From Chrysomallon squamiferum (Eukaryota; Mollusca; Gastropoda; Neomphalida; Peltospiridae): a stretch of 47,919 nucleotides of DNA. Location: NCBI GenBank assembly GCA_012295275.1, contig CM022668.1:2146070-2193988 (forward strand), read 5' to 3'. Below the pieces are notes generated by a model that saw only the letters and a program-made list of their open reading frames with translations, ran no database searches and was not told where the DNA came from. Below, one piece after another: positions 12,346 to 24,400 of the stretch (position 1 is the stretch's first letter; each line of letters starts with the position of its first letter). Position numbers and translations under genes: made by a program.

Positions 12346-12404
12346 ATATATTTACCTTGAGATTCCGCCATGTTTTCTTTTGATCTTACTGTGACAGTGA
12401 GACT

Positions 12405-12457
12405 GAAAGTGAAATTTATATTAAATGATTAACAAGACATTCAAAGTGAAAGTAAAA
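12405..12457 (-). promoter_or_regulatory. IRF-element-like and TATA-like motifs upstream of copy A
   Basis: Thirty-four bases upstream of the start codon is a perfect GAAANNGAAA core (GAAAGTGAAA, plus strand 12405-12414). A second near match, GTGAAAGTAAAAGTG, is at 12446-12460. A TATA-like TATAAAT (minus strand) overlaps at 12414-12420. The same three elements sit at the same spacing upstream of copy B. IRF factors bind GAAANNGAAA and AAGTGA repeats. Function here is inferred from sequence only. Confidence 0.4.
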
Positions 12458-12464
12458 GTGTACA

Positions 12465-12790
12465 GAAATGTGTGTATTCGTGTAAACAGCTCATATATGT
12501 TGTGTTATTGTGTGTATTCGATGTATTTGTATTTATATATATGTTCATGTATATGCTTGTGTGTATGTATGTATGTATTTATGTATTTATGCATGTATCC
12601 TTTCTAAAACATTCAATAAAATTTTGTGACAGTTAATACCAATACCCTTCTAGAAACCAATACCTTTGAAAAATATATTTAAAACTATTTTTAACACTAT
12701 TCAGGACATATCCTTTCTCAAAGTCTATAAAAAACATAAAAAAAAAAAAAAAAAGTTCCAAAATGTTTGTAAAACTTGACATATCCTTTA
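12465..12790. other. Gene-PLE linker, copy A
   Basis: A short TATG microsatellite (12540-12600) and AT-rich sequence with a poly-A run at 12738-12754. It corresponds to 31920-32230 in the inverted module. I see no gene. Confidence 0.6.
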
Positions 12791-13059
12791 AAAACGTCTT
12801 AAAATATTTCCGTACTTTTTATTGAATTAATTTGTAAATCCTGTTGATAGGCGTGTTATTCCAAAATCGCGTAGAGACTAAAATGTCTTTTAGACTCGGG
12901 TTTTTTCTGTAAGCTATGACGTCACGTGCTGTTAGTGGATTTTTCACAGTAGTCTGTAAGTTAAAATATTCTCCTTCATAATTGTACCAACGTCAACGTT
13001 GCGGCGGTTGTAAAGTTTTTTTTTTAAATTATTTTATCTCTGTCTTTACATTTGTCCGA

Positions 13060-13405
13060 TTCAACTTTTATTCCAAGTCGTTTTAGGGTTTTTAACGTGC
13101 GAATACAAAACACTTCTCGTTCATGTCTCGTTTGTTCTATTTCAAAATTATCTTCCTATATATGACGAGGTAGGTTAAAGTATTTGGCGAGAGCAATATC
13201 AACTTTATGCCTAATATCGTATTTGTAACAACCAGTTCTAACTCGTAACATATTGTGTGTTTGGCCGAAGTACTGTTTTTTACACAAGTTGCATCTTATG
13301 AAATACACAACATTTTTGGAATCGCAGTCCAGGTTAGTTCGGATTTGATGTTCACTTTTTGTTTGTTCGCTGTTGAACTTAGACTGAGATTTTATTATGT
13401 CGTGA
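13060..13405 (-). pseudogene. PLE copy A GIY-YIG endonuclease domain
   Basis: The open stretch has Tyr and Gly of the VVYF...YFGQT pair, a CNLC zinc-knuckle-like pair just before it and a conserved Arg-rich helix after it. Downstream IRTLKTLKRLGIKVES leads to the element's C-terminus. GIY-YIG domains make the nick used for PLE integration. Copy A lacks a 117-bp segment present in copy B next to a 9-bp direct repeat. Confidence 0.8.
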
Positions 13406-13779
13406 AGCCTCAATCTGGTGTCTTTGCAGATCGCTGTAGATCCGGTACCCAAGTGAGTGGAATATTATGTTGGATTTTACACGGTTTGAATGTGTCTGTT
13501 GGATCCAAGGGTTTTTCTAATTCTATGTCGGTTTCAGATTTAATTTTCCTTAGAACTCGTTTTGAATAATCTGTCGATTTCAGAGCGCAAAATAGAACTG
13601 AACAGTGCAATAGTTGGTGGGTGTCCGTGGGTTTAACAAATATTTTGTAAACTAAGTAATTTGATTTTTCATATTGTATACCTTTGTAAATTGTTACATC
13701 CAAAAATCGCTTTAAGTTTTATATTATCATTTTGTTGATTTAATAATCGAAAATCTTTCCAATATTCGTCTTTAGAATG

Positions 13780-14665
13780 TTGTCAAATAATAAGACTGTC
13801 ATCTAAATATCTGAGATATAAAAATGGTTTCTTGATTGCTGTGTTTAGAGCCGATTCTTCTCATTCTCAGATGTAAATGGAGGCAACATTTGGACTGAAA
13901 CGCTTGCGCATGAAGCACGCACAAACTTGCTGACACATTTCCACGTTGTATTCAAAGTCTTTACCCTTTAGCTTAATTCAGGTAATTCCATAATGCTTTC
14001 TGTTGGTCTGTCTCTATCTGGATATTTTCATACGATCTCTCAACTGATTCTATGCCCGCATCGACGTTTATGTTTGAGTACATGAAATCAGCTTCCAGGG
14101 TGACTAAAAAGGAGTTTCGTGGTACTTTTGTTCTAGATATTTTAGATAAAAGATCATCTTTATTTTTAACAAAACTAGCATGTCGGTTTGCAACTGGTTT
14201 TAAATAAGAATCAATGTATTAAGAATCAATGTAATAAATGTTGTAAGATTCTGATCCACAATCAGAGATGATTGGTCGACCTGGTGGTGTGTTAAAATCT
14301 GTCCATGTTTCCACTGTCTTGTGTATTTTGGGGAGGAAATAAAATGTCCTAGTCTGAAAATCAAATCGTGATGCTATGTAGTTCATCTCTTTTTTGTTTA
14401 TGTGACCCTTTTGCTGCACACGAACAACAATTCTGTTGAATTTATTTTTATTGGTTGGCCAAATGGCTTACTCCAATTTTTTATAATATTTCGTGTTATT
14501 TAGTTGTCTGTGGGCTTCGCGGATGTAATTTTCCCTTGACAAAATAACAGTTGCTGATCCTTTGTCTGCCAGTTTGATTATTATTTTGTGATTTTTGCGT
14601 AGATTGTTGAAAGCACGTCGTTCCATGACCGAGAGATTTTGTTTATTTTCCAACATTTTCATGGA
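13780..14665 (-). pseudogene. PLE copy A reverse transcriptase domain
   Basis: The fragments at 14468-14662 and 14219-14419, and frame-shifted pieces down to the RYLDD motif at about 13805-13830, make up most of a PLE reverse transcriptase. The YIDS segment ends in a stop, after which the frame resumes with SYLKPVANRHASFVKNKDD. Catalytic motif C (YLDD) is preserved, whereas the motif A Asp is Glu. Confidence 0.8.
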
Positions 14666-16189
14666 CTTTTCTCCAGATCAGTTTTTCAATTAGCGGGTGT
14701 CCAATGAATTTCCTGTGAATGGTTATTTTTCTCCACTTGAGTTTTTAAAATAATCGGCTGATTTCATCTTATGTTAAAAAATAACCGTCATCGAGAAGAC
14801 CTTGTAAACCAGTTTTGGGTTGAGGAGTGGGAACAAAGTTAAGGCCTCGGTTCAATAGAAACTTTTCAGCGGTTGTTAGAAAGTTATTGTTTCCTGTTAG
14901 ATTTACGATGTTTGTACCTAACCCTATATTATGGTGGTTATTACCTTTACCTGAACTTACTTTAAATTTAAGTTATTTAGCCAATATTTAGATATATATT
15001 CTGTTGGCCGTCCCTTCGGTTCAACAGATAAGATCCTGGATCATTTGAAACTCGTTGTTTCGGATTGCTGGTAGTAGGTTTACATCCCTTAGAGTTTTGG
15101 CAGCCAAATTTATTTGTTTTCAGACGTGAATTTTGATTAGCCGAAATTTATCCGAGAAGTTTATTTCTGCAAAATATATTTTAGTTTTAGTGAATTTCTT
15201 CCGGATAGCGCTTATCATGTTTCTTAACTGGTTTGTGCTGGTTCACCGATTTTGGTCCTTGCAGTTTATTCCTATATTTAAGATTATGTTTTCTGCCTGC
15301 AACTTGCTTTTATGGTTAACGACCATTGTCCTAAAGTGATTAAAGTTGGCGCCTGGCTAGCATTCCACTTGGTCTTGACAATGCACATGTACATTAATCT
15401 GTGATAGATTTGATGAGCCAACAATCGTTGGTAAGCGCCACTGTGTTTTATCAGACCCAGTGTGTCTCTCTTTACAGAATTTAGACAGTCTAAATGTGGG
15501 AGATTTTAAGGCTTGGACGAATGATTTAAGTGGTTCATTAACTTCAGGAGCGGCGCGTGGAACTTGAGCTTAGTTTTAGGAATTGGCGGGTTAGTCTTTA
15601 AGTCTGAACGTTTACACGGAGTACTCAGCCCGTTTTGGTCTACTTGCATGGGCGGTACCAGTTTGGGGGCTGCGATTCTTCACTCTCTTTTTTTATTCCT
15701 TTGGGGGTAGCCCAGAAACAACAACAAAAAAATCCGATGTCGTACAATCCGATAATTTTGTTTTGTAATTTTTTCTTCCTCACTTTAACACATTATATTT
15801 AGCTTTATCCAAATCTCACTTACTGACTGAACCAAAACAACTGATTATTTTGGCCTTAAGAATTTTCAGGGAATTGACATAATGCTTGATCAGTAAGTTT
15901 AGTGTCTGAGCTGCCCAGTTTTGGTCGTTTCGGTTCAAATCAAAAGTCACATATTGATTTTAAGTCCGGTTTTATAAAATAATTTAATTATTTTAGTTTT
16001 CTTTGAAGGACTTGAGAGAGAGTAGATTTGGCGAGATATGATGTATGCACTGCAGAACGCCATACATCAGCTTTACTAAACTTGGTAGAAGGTTTGTTTT
16101 CTTGCTTTTTGATTTTTGGCATTCTGTTTTGCCATGTTTTCAAAGGTGAACATATATACACACAAAAGAAGGAACAAAAATATATATAC

Positions 16190-19100
16190 AGCAAATCAAA
16201 ATTACAAATAGATAACCACACACAACAAAAGTACAAGTAGATAACCACACACAACAAAAGTACAAGTAGATAACCACACACAACAAAATTACAAGTAGAT
16301 AACCACACACAACAAAATTACAAGTAGATAACCACACACAACAAAAGTACAAGTAGATAACCACACACAACAAAATTATAAGTAGATAACCACACACAAC
16401 AAAATTACAAGTAGATAAACACACACAACAAAAGTACAAGTAGAAAAGTATACACAAGTAGATAAAAAGTACAAGTAGATAAGATAATACACACAACAAA
16501 AGTACAAGTAGATAACCACACACAACAAAAGTACAAGTAGATAAGTATACACAACAAAAGTACAAGTAGATAACCACACACAACAAAAGTACAAGTAGAT
16601 AACCACACACAACAAAAGTACAAGTAGATAACCACACACAACAAAAGTACAAGTAGATAACCACACACAACAAAAGTACAAGTAGATAACCACACACAAC
16701 AAAAGTACAAGTAGATAACCACACACAACAAAAGTACAAGTAGATAACCACACACAACAAAATTACAAGTAGATAACCACACACAACAAAAGTACAAGTA
16801 GATAACCACCACACACAACAAAAGTAGATAACCACACACAACAAAAGTACAAGTAGATAACCACACACAACAAAAGTACAAGTAGATAACCACACACAAC
16901 AAAATTACAAGTAGATAACTATACACAACAAAAGTACAAGTAGAAAACTATACACAACAAAAGTACAAGTAGATAAGTATACACAACAAAAGTACAAGTA
17001 GATAACCACACACAACAAAAGTACAAGTAGATAAGTATACACAACAAAAGTACAAGTAGAAAAGTATACACAACAAAAGTACAAGTAGATAACCACACAC
17101 AACAAAAGTACAAGTAGATAACCACACACAACAAAAGTACAAGTAGATAACCACACACAACAAAAGTACAAGTAGATAACCACACACAACAAAAGTACAA
17201 GTAGATAACCACACACAACAAAAGTACAAGTAGATAACCACACACAACAAAAGTACAAGTAGATAACCACACACAACAAAATTAGAAATGGATAACCACA
17301 CACAACAAAAGTACAAGTAGATAACCACACACAACAAAAGTACAAGTAGATAACCACACACAACAAAAGTACAAGTAGATAACCACACACAACAAAAGTA
17401 CAAGTAGATAACCACACACAACAAAAGTACAAGTAGATAACACACACAACAAAAGTACAAGTAGATAACCACACACACACAACAAAAGTACAAGTAGATA
17501 ACACACACACAAAAAAAAGTAGATAACCACACACAACAAAAGTAGATAACCACACACAACAAAAGTACAAGTAGATAACCACACACAACAAAAAGAAAAG
17601 TATACACAACAAAAAGTACAAGTAGATAACCACACACAACAAAAGTACAAGTAGATAAGTACACACAACAAAAAGTACAAGTAGATAACCACACACACAA
17701 AAAAAAGTACATAAGTAGAAACAAAAGTATACACACAAAAAAAGTACAAGTAGATAACCACACACAACAAAAGTACAAGTAGATAACCACACACAACAAA
17801 AGTACAAGTAGATAACCACACACAACAAAAGTACAAGTAGATAACCACACACAACAAAAGTACAAGTAGATAACCACACACAACAAAAAAGTAGATAACC
17901 ACACACAAAAAGTACAAGTGATAACCACACACAACAAAACAACAAAACAAGTAGATAACCACACACAACAAAAGTACAAGTAGATAACCACACACAACAA
18001 AAGTACAAGTAGATAACCACACACAACAAAAGTACAAGTAGATAACCACACACAACAAAAGTACAAGTAGATAACCACACACAACAAAAACAAAAGTACA
18101 AGTAGATAACCACACACAACAAAAGTACAAGTAGATAACCACACACAACAAAAGTACAAGTAGATAACCACACACAAACAAAGTACAAGTAGATAACCAA
18201 CACAACAAACAAGATAAAAAGTACAAGTAGATAGATAACCACACACAACAAAAGTACAAGTAGATAACCACACACAACAAAAGTACAAGTAGATAACACA
18301 CAACAAAACAAAAGATAACCACACACAACAAAAGTAGATAACCACACACAACAAAAGTACAAGTAGATAACTACACACAAAACAAAAAGTACAAGTAGAA
18401 AACTACACACAACAAAAGTACAAGTAGATAAGTATACACAACAAAAGTACAAGTAGATAAGTATACACACAAAAAAGTAGATAACCACACAACAAAAAGT
18501 ACAAAAGTAGATAAGTACACACAAAAAAAGATAACCACACACAACAAAAGTACAGATAACCACACACAACAAAAAGTACAAGTAGATAACACACACACAA
18601 CAAAAAAAACCACACAAAAAAGTACAAGTAGATAACCACACACAACAAAAGTACAAGTAGAGTAAACACACAACAAAAAGTACAAGTAGATAACCACACA
18701 CAACAAAAAAGTACAAGTAGATAACCACACACAAACAAAAGTACAAGTAGATAACCACACAACAAACAACAAAACCACACACAAGTACAAGATAACCACA
18801 CACAACAAAAGTACAAGTAGATAAGTACACACAACAAAAGTACAAGTAGATAACCACACACAACAAAAGTACAAGTAGATAACCACACACAACAAAAGTA
18901 CAAGTAGATAACCACACACAACAAAAGTACAAGTAGATAAGTATACACAACAAAAGTACAAGTAGATAACCACACACAACAAAAGTACAAGTAGATAACC
19001 ACACAACAACAAAAGTACACAACAAAAGAGTACAAGTAGATACACACAACAAAAAAAAGTACAACAAAAGTAGATAACCACACACAACAAAAGTACAAGT

Positions 19101-19485
19101 AGATAACCACACACAACAAAAGTACAAGTAGATAACCACACACAACAAAAGTACAAGTAGATAACCACACACAACAAAAGTACAAGTAGATAACCACACA
19201 CAACAAAAGTACAAGTAGATAACCACACACAACAAAAGATACACCAGATAACCACACACAACAAAAGTACAAGTAGATAACCACACACAACAAAAGTACA
19301 AGTAGATAACCACACACAACAAAAGTACAAGTAGATAACCACACACAACAAAAGTACAAGTAGATAAGTATACACAACAAAAGTACAAGTAGATAAGTAT
19401 ACACAACAAACGTACAAGTAGATAACCACACACAACAAAAGTACAAGTAGATAAGTATACACAAGAAAAGTACAAGTAGATAATT
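16190..19485. repeat. 29-bp minisatellite, about 110 units
   Basis: Tandem units start TACAAGTAGATAACC and end ACACACAACAAAAG, 29 bp in all. Variants replace ATAACCAC by ATAAGTATAC, and truncated units are common at 17440-18780. Because 29 is not a multiple of three and the unit lacks stops in one orientation, all three minus frames stay open and give a 29-aa periodic Cys/Val/Leu/Tyr peptide up to 856 codons long. The inverted module keeps only about two units at 28590-28660. No gene is annotated here. Confidence 0.97.
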
Positions 19486-19539
19486 ATGTACTTACAAAAA
19501 AGAAAGAATGTTTACACTGTCTGGCTGGCATTATCTCTG

Positions 19540-19670
19540 CATGAATGTATGTTTGTATGTATGTCTGTCAGTACATATGTATGTTTGTATGTATGTCTGT
19601 CAGTACATATGTATGTTTGTATGTATGTCTGTCAGTACATATGTATGTTTGTATGTATGTCTGTCAGTAC

Positions 19671-19701
<31 letters not shown>

Positions 19702-20037
19702 TGTATGTATGTATGTATGTATGTATGTATGTATGTATTATATATGTATGCATGTGTGTATGTATGTATGTATGCATGTATGTATGCATGTGTGTATGTA
19801 TGTTATTATATATGCGTGTATGTATGTATGTATATATGTATGCATGTGTGTATGTATGTTATGTATGCGTGTATGTATGTATGTATGCATGTATGTATGC
19901 ATGTGTGTATGTATGTTATTATATATGCGTGTATGTATGTATGTATAAATGTATGGGTGTATGTATGTATGCGTCAATGTATGTGTCTGTATGTATGTGT
20001 GTATGTGTGTGTGTGTATGTGTGTATGTGTGTGTGTA

Positions 20038-20068
<31 letters not shown>

Positions 20069-20275
20069 GTGTGTGTATGTGTATATGTATGTGTGTATGT
20101 GTATGTGTGTATGTATGTATGTATGCGTCAGTGTATGTATGTGTGTATGTGTGTGTATGTATGTGTGTATGTATGTGTGTATGTGTGTATGTATGTGTGT
20201 ATGTATATATATGTATGTACGTGTTTCTGTCTAAACATGTATATCTAATATATGTGTTTGTCTGATGCAATATAT
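19540..20275. repeat. (TATG)n/(TGTG)n microsatellite with higher-order unit
   Basis: Starts with four copies of a roughly 40-bp unit (GTATGTCTGTCAGTACATAT) at 19553-19680, then pure TATG, then mixed TATG/TGTG. The inverted equivalent is at 28300-28545. Met-Tyr-Val-Cys frames are spurious. Confidence 0.95.
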
Positions 20276-20299
20276 ATGCGCATTGTTTCGTCTTTCAGT

Positions 20300-20770
20300 A
20301 GGAAAAAATAAGTATTGTGGCCTACATTTGATGTTTGCTTACGAGAACTGATGCGTAACGAGAAATGAAATTATAAAAATGATTTATTCTACAAAATAAT
20401 TAATTAACAGGTAACTTACCTTTCTGCAGGTTCGAGTCTTCACGTCTCCAGATTTAGCGACACGACGTAACAAACTACGCAAAGCGATATCGAAAGAAAG
20501 ATTTTGAATTTCCAAGAAAAATGGGTGGATTATAATCACGTGACAGGATGTGTAGATCTAGGACTTGTTGACCCTGTCGAGTTTTATCTATTTATTTCAG
20601 TGAGGCTGTTTATCTCTGATTAGTGTGACAGGTTCTAATATTACTGAGAAACTCAGCCAAGTAGTTGTTTATGAATAATGAGTAGTTGTTGGTAAAAAGT
20701 AAATAAATTTTGTTTACAGAATATATTTATCTACAATTACTCTACATTATAATTTAAAATTTAAACCGTA
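20300..20770 (-). repeat. Block S, copy 3, upstream of PLE copy A
   Basis: Full-length S block without the 59-bp array. On the minus strand an open stretch (FLEIQNLSFDIALRSLL to KTRTCRK) ends at a consensus donor, AAG|GTAAGT (donor at 20414-20419). The TATG array, minisatellite and PLE follow downstream on the same strand. Homology to 2030-2100 continues to about 20830 and then stops. Confidence 0.65.
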
Positions 20771-20935
20771 AAATGATGATGATAATATTAACAATAATAT
20801 TATTAAAATTAAGTATGATGATGGTGATGCTGATAATAACAGTAGTAAAAATGATGATAATATGTATGAATGTATGTACGTGTTTCTATCAATCTATACA
20901 TGTATATCTAAAGTATGTATTTGATATATATAATG

Positions 20936-21110
20936 AATAATGTGACCTACATTTGATTGTTGCCTTGCTGCAGGTTCGAGTCTTCACGTCTCCAGATTTA
21001 GCAACACAACGTAACAAGTGTGTGTGTGTGTGTGTTTATATGTACTCATGTATAACTATGTCTACACATGTATGTATGTGCATATGTGTATGTGTATATC
21101 TGTGTATCTA
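20936..21110 (-). repeat. Partial S block and TG microsatellite
   Basis: About 80 bp of S (GCAGGTTCGAGTCTTCACGT region) ending in a TG/TATG microsatellite. The splice-donor sequence seen in other copies is missing. From about 21110 the sequence matches the 3' flank of the methyltransferase at 38580-38900. Confidence 0.6.
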
Positions 21111-21401
21111 ATGTGAGATGTACTCAAATATGGTAATATTTTTACTTCTGATCAAAAACTAAATATCATGAAGTGAATTTAACAGCTAAAAGAGTAAAAA
21201 CCTGTACTTACACACACAGGCTGATATTGACTGTTATTTTTAATTTAGTAACAACAGCTTCTCTATAATAATTCTTTACATAAACACGACATCACATACC
21301 ATGCATTTTGACAAACCAGTCAAAATATAAAAACTAGTGTACAGCAGTATTCTGCACTACAGTGACAAAAATCAGTCAACACTAATAAAATATTAAAAAT
21401 A

Positions 21402-21407
21402 TTTATT
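21402..21407 (-). terminator. Polyadenylation signal of the methyltransferase gene
   Basis: AATAAA on the minus strand, about 40 bp after the stop codon. It is conserved in the plus-strand pseudogene copy at 40602-40607. Confidence 0.6.
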
Positions 21408-21444
21408 AAACAACACACAGGTCAAATGACCTTTTTCTTCTGTT

Positions 21445-24400
21445 TCAAATTTTCTGACTTTGTGAATTTTCTATTTCTTTGTGATTGTCTGACTCGGAGT
21501 TTTCGTAAACGTGTAAATGAGAATCTTCTCTTTCTCTCTGTTCTTTATTCACACTTTTTTCAACACTGTCCAAATCATCGAGTTCTGTCTCAAACATGTT
21601 GTAATTTATCTCTTTCTGTGTCACTTCTGCGAATATGGCTTCAAAGCGTTTCCCTCCTTCACTGAGGTATTTGATGTTGACATTTTCAAACCCGTAGTGG
21701 TCCAGACACAACATGTAATTCAAGGGGTCAGTGAGAGGGGCTGGGAGCAAACCAAGCTTATTGATTTCTTTAATGCGATTGACATTGATTGTCGTCACCA
21801 TGACAGCACCAGGCTTCATCACTCTATACAGCTCACGCAATGCTTCGCGCATGCTGGGCCAAAAATAGTAACAGTTGCAGTGAAAGACGACATCAAACGT
21901 GTCTGTGTTGAAAGGTAAACTGTCCACTGTTCCCAGGTACAGAGTTATCTTCCCTTCACTTATCTGTTTCTCTAGTCTCTTTGTTGCCATGGAGAACATG
22001 TACTCTGATGGATCGACTCCGTATACCTTTCCAGAACCATCTAGAAATAAAACATCAACAAAGTTACCTATGTAAATTAATTTCAAAAAGTAAATGTAGT
22101 TGATTCGTTTATTTTTAACCGTCATTTTAAGCTTAAAGGATTATTACTATATTATAATTACTGTTGTTGTTGTGGTTATTATTCTTTCTTTCTTTATTTA
22201 TTTATTTATTTATTTATTTATTTGAGACACAATCTCCATTTTAAATGTAAACACACTAAATTTTTGAAAAGAAACAGAGAGAAAGAAAAAATAAATGTGA
22301 CAGAATGAAAAAAAGAGTCAAGCGTCAAAAAGTTGGGCAGACAGCAAAATACAAACTGACATAAAATATGGACGCACAGTTAAATACAAACAGAGAGACA
22401 AATTATGGATACACAGTTATATACAAACTCACAGACAAAAACAGATTCAGATAATTACAAACTGACAGGCAGTAAAATAAACTGATAGACAGTTACATAC
22501 AAACTGAAAGATTAAAAAGGAATGGACAGTTAAGCTGACATCTAAACAAACAGAAGAAGAGTTAAACACAAACTTTTTACATGTTGGTATGCTGCCTCTA
22601 AACCAATTCCAACTCCAAAGCCGACCTCCAGAACTTTGTGGTGTGGTTTGATGTCACACAGCCGAACAGCGTTCTCTTCCAGGAAAGTGTTTCTCTTCCT
22701 GAACACTCTCTAAAACATTTATTTCAAAAACAAGTTAACCAAACACTCTCTAAAAACATTTATTTCAAAAACAAATTAACCAAACCTTCTCTAAAAACAT
22801 TTATTTCAAAAACAAATTAACCAAACCTTCCCTAAAAACATTTATTTCAAAACTAAATAAACCAAACCTTCCCTAAAAAATTATTTCAAAAACAAATTAA
22901 CCAAACCGTCCCTAAAAACATTTATTTCAAAAACAAATTAACCAAACTAAAAAAATTATTTCAAAACTAAATAAAATTTATTTCAAAACTAAATTAAAAA
23001 AAAAAATTTATTTCCAAAAACAAAAACCAAACCTTCCCTAAAAAATTTATTTCAAAAACAAATTAACCAAACCTTCCCTAAAAAAACATTTATTTCAAAA
23101 ACAAATTTGTTACCAAACCGTCCCTAAAAAAATTTATTTCAAAAACAAATTAACCAAACCTTCCCTAAAAAATTATTTCAAAACTAAATAAACCAAACCT
23201 TCTCTAAAAACATTTATTTCAAAACTAAATTAACCAAACCGTCCCTAAAAACATTTATTTCAAAAACAAATTAACCAAACCTTCTCTAAAAAATTATTTC
23301 AAAACTAAATTAACCAAACTTGCTCTAAAAACATTTATTTCAAAACCAAATTAACCAAACCGTCCCTAAAAACATTTATTTCAAAAACAAATTAACCAAT
23401 CCTTCCCTAAAAAATGATTTCAAAAACAAATTAACCAAACTTGCTCTAGAAGAAACATGAGTTGTACACTCCTAGAGCTAACATGTTCACTGAGTTGTCA
23501 ACACATTACTGACTAAATGTATTCTGTGTAAGATATTATCTGCGAATCTTTAATTTTGTTATAGCAAACCAATCTTGGCTGATAATAAAGTAATGATTGC
23601 AAATAACAAAAGAAACACAAAAAAACAATATGAACTTTGACTTCTTCTCTTCTTTCTCACACTATAGTTAAATGTGTTTGAAATATAAAACGAAGAATGT
23701 TCAGACAAACAGTGGCAATTTGTTTTTTTTAATTCATTCAATAATGAGTTGATTGTTGTTAAAAACTGCTAAATGTATCAATCTGTTGAGGTATTTCTAG
23801 ATTTCAGTTAAAAGATGGGGAGTCAAACTTATTATTTTTATACTGTGTTAAAGTTGACCAATATAAAGAAACACAATTCTCAAATGGATGTCCATAAATT
23901 TATTTATGACAGAAAATTAATAATTAAAAACATCTGGAAGTAATTAGTTATTAGTTATTATTTTTTAAATTTAAAATGTTAAATAATCAATTCACCTGGT
24001 GTCATGACATTTTCTCATACTACATTTAATTTTTACATTTAATATATATTTATCTTTAATCATTAATTATTATAACCAAGTAAATTTTGAAATAGTATAA
24101 TGACATTATGTTATTTTCTAAGTTTCTGTCAAACACAAAAAGCCTGTTAATTTTGTTTTTAATTTTATATCATAAGGAATAAATAATAAATATAACATTC
24201 TCCTAATGTGCAACGTGTAAAAAAATAAAAGTGTGAAAATCATAATAAAATAGAAAGAAAATTTAATTTTGACTTCAGAATGAAAGAATCTTTTTTAATT
24301 AAGATATACAAGACCAAAACTGTAATAGTAAAAACATACAAATATTGAAAGACACCTAGACCATTGAGAATTGATTCTGTAACCAGTCACATCTCACACT

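Larger units (their letters stand above)
12790..16165 (-). mobile_element. Penelope-like retroelement, copy A (defective)
   Basis: Minus-strand order is an N-terminal basic peptide near 16140 (MAKQNAKNQKARKQ), an SGNH-hydrolase-like segment at about 15460-15000, a conserved LNRGLNFVPTP stretch near 14870-14840, reverse transcriptase at about 14660-13780, and a GIY-YIG endonuclease at about 13400-13060. RT motifs include LADKGSATVI, FYFLPKIHK, PPGRPIIS and RYLDD. The motif A position reads LEADFMYSN where Glu replaces the usual first Asp. The GIY-YIG motif is VVYFIRCNLCKKQYFGQT. Frameshifts and stops separate these parts, so the element is dead. It lies just upstream of DUF4470-MYND copy A in the same orientation. 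A matching element is at 28690-31900. Confidence 0.85.

Noticed and set aside
12790-13080. Hammerhead ribozyme in the PLE terminal region, as reported for some PLEs
   Set aside because: I looked for the CTGATGA and GAAA core in both PLE ends and did not find a convincing pair.
16905-19475. 856-codon open frame on the minus strand (and several of 350-480 codons overlapping it)
   Set aside because: It is the translation of the 29-bp minisatellite. All three minus frames are open because the unit lacks stops on that strand, and the peptide is 29-aa periodic and Cys/Val/Leu/Tyr-rich with no domain.
16190-19485. CRISPR-like array of 29-bp direct repeats
   Set aside because: Units abut head to tail with no unique spacers, and the context is a eukaryotic genome.
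19486-20265. Met-Tyr-Val-Cys frames of up to 259 codons
   Set aside because: Translation of TATG/TGTG microsatellite; similar frames occur on both strands.
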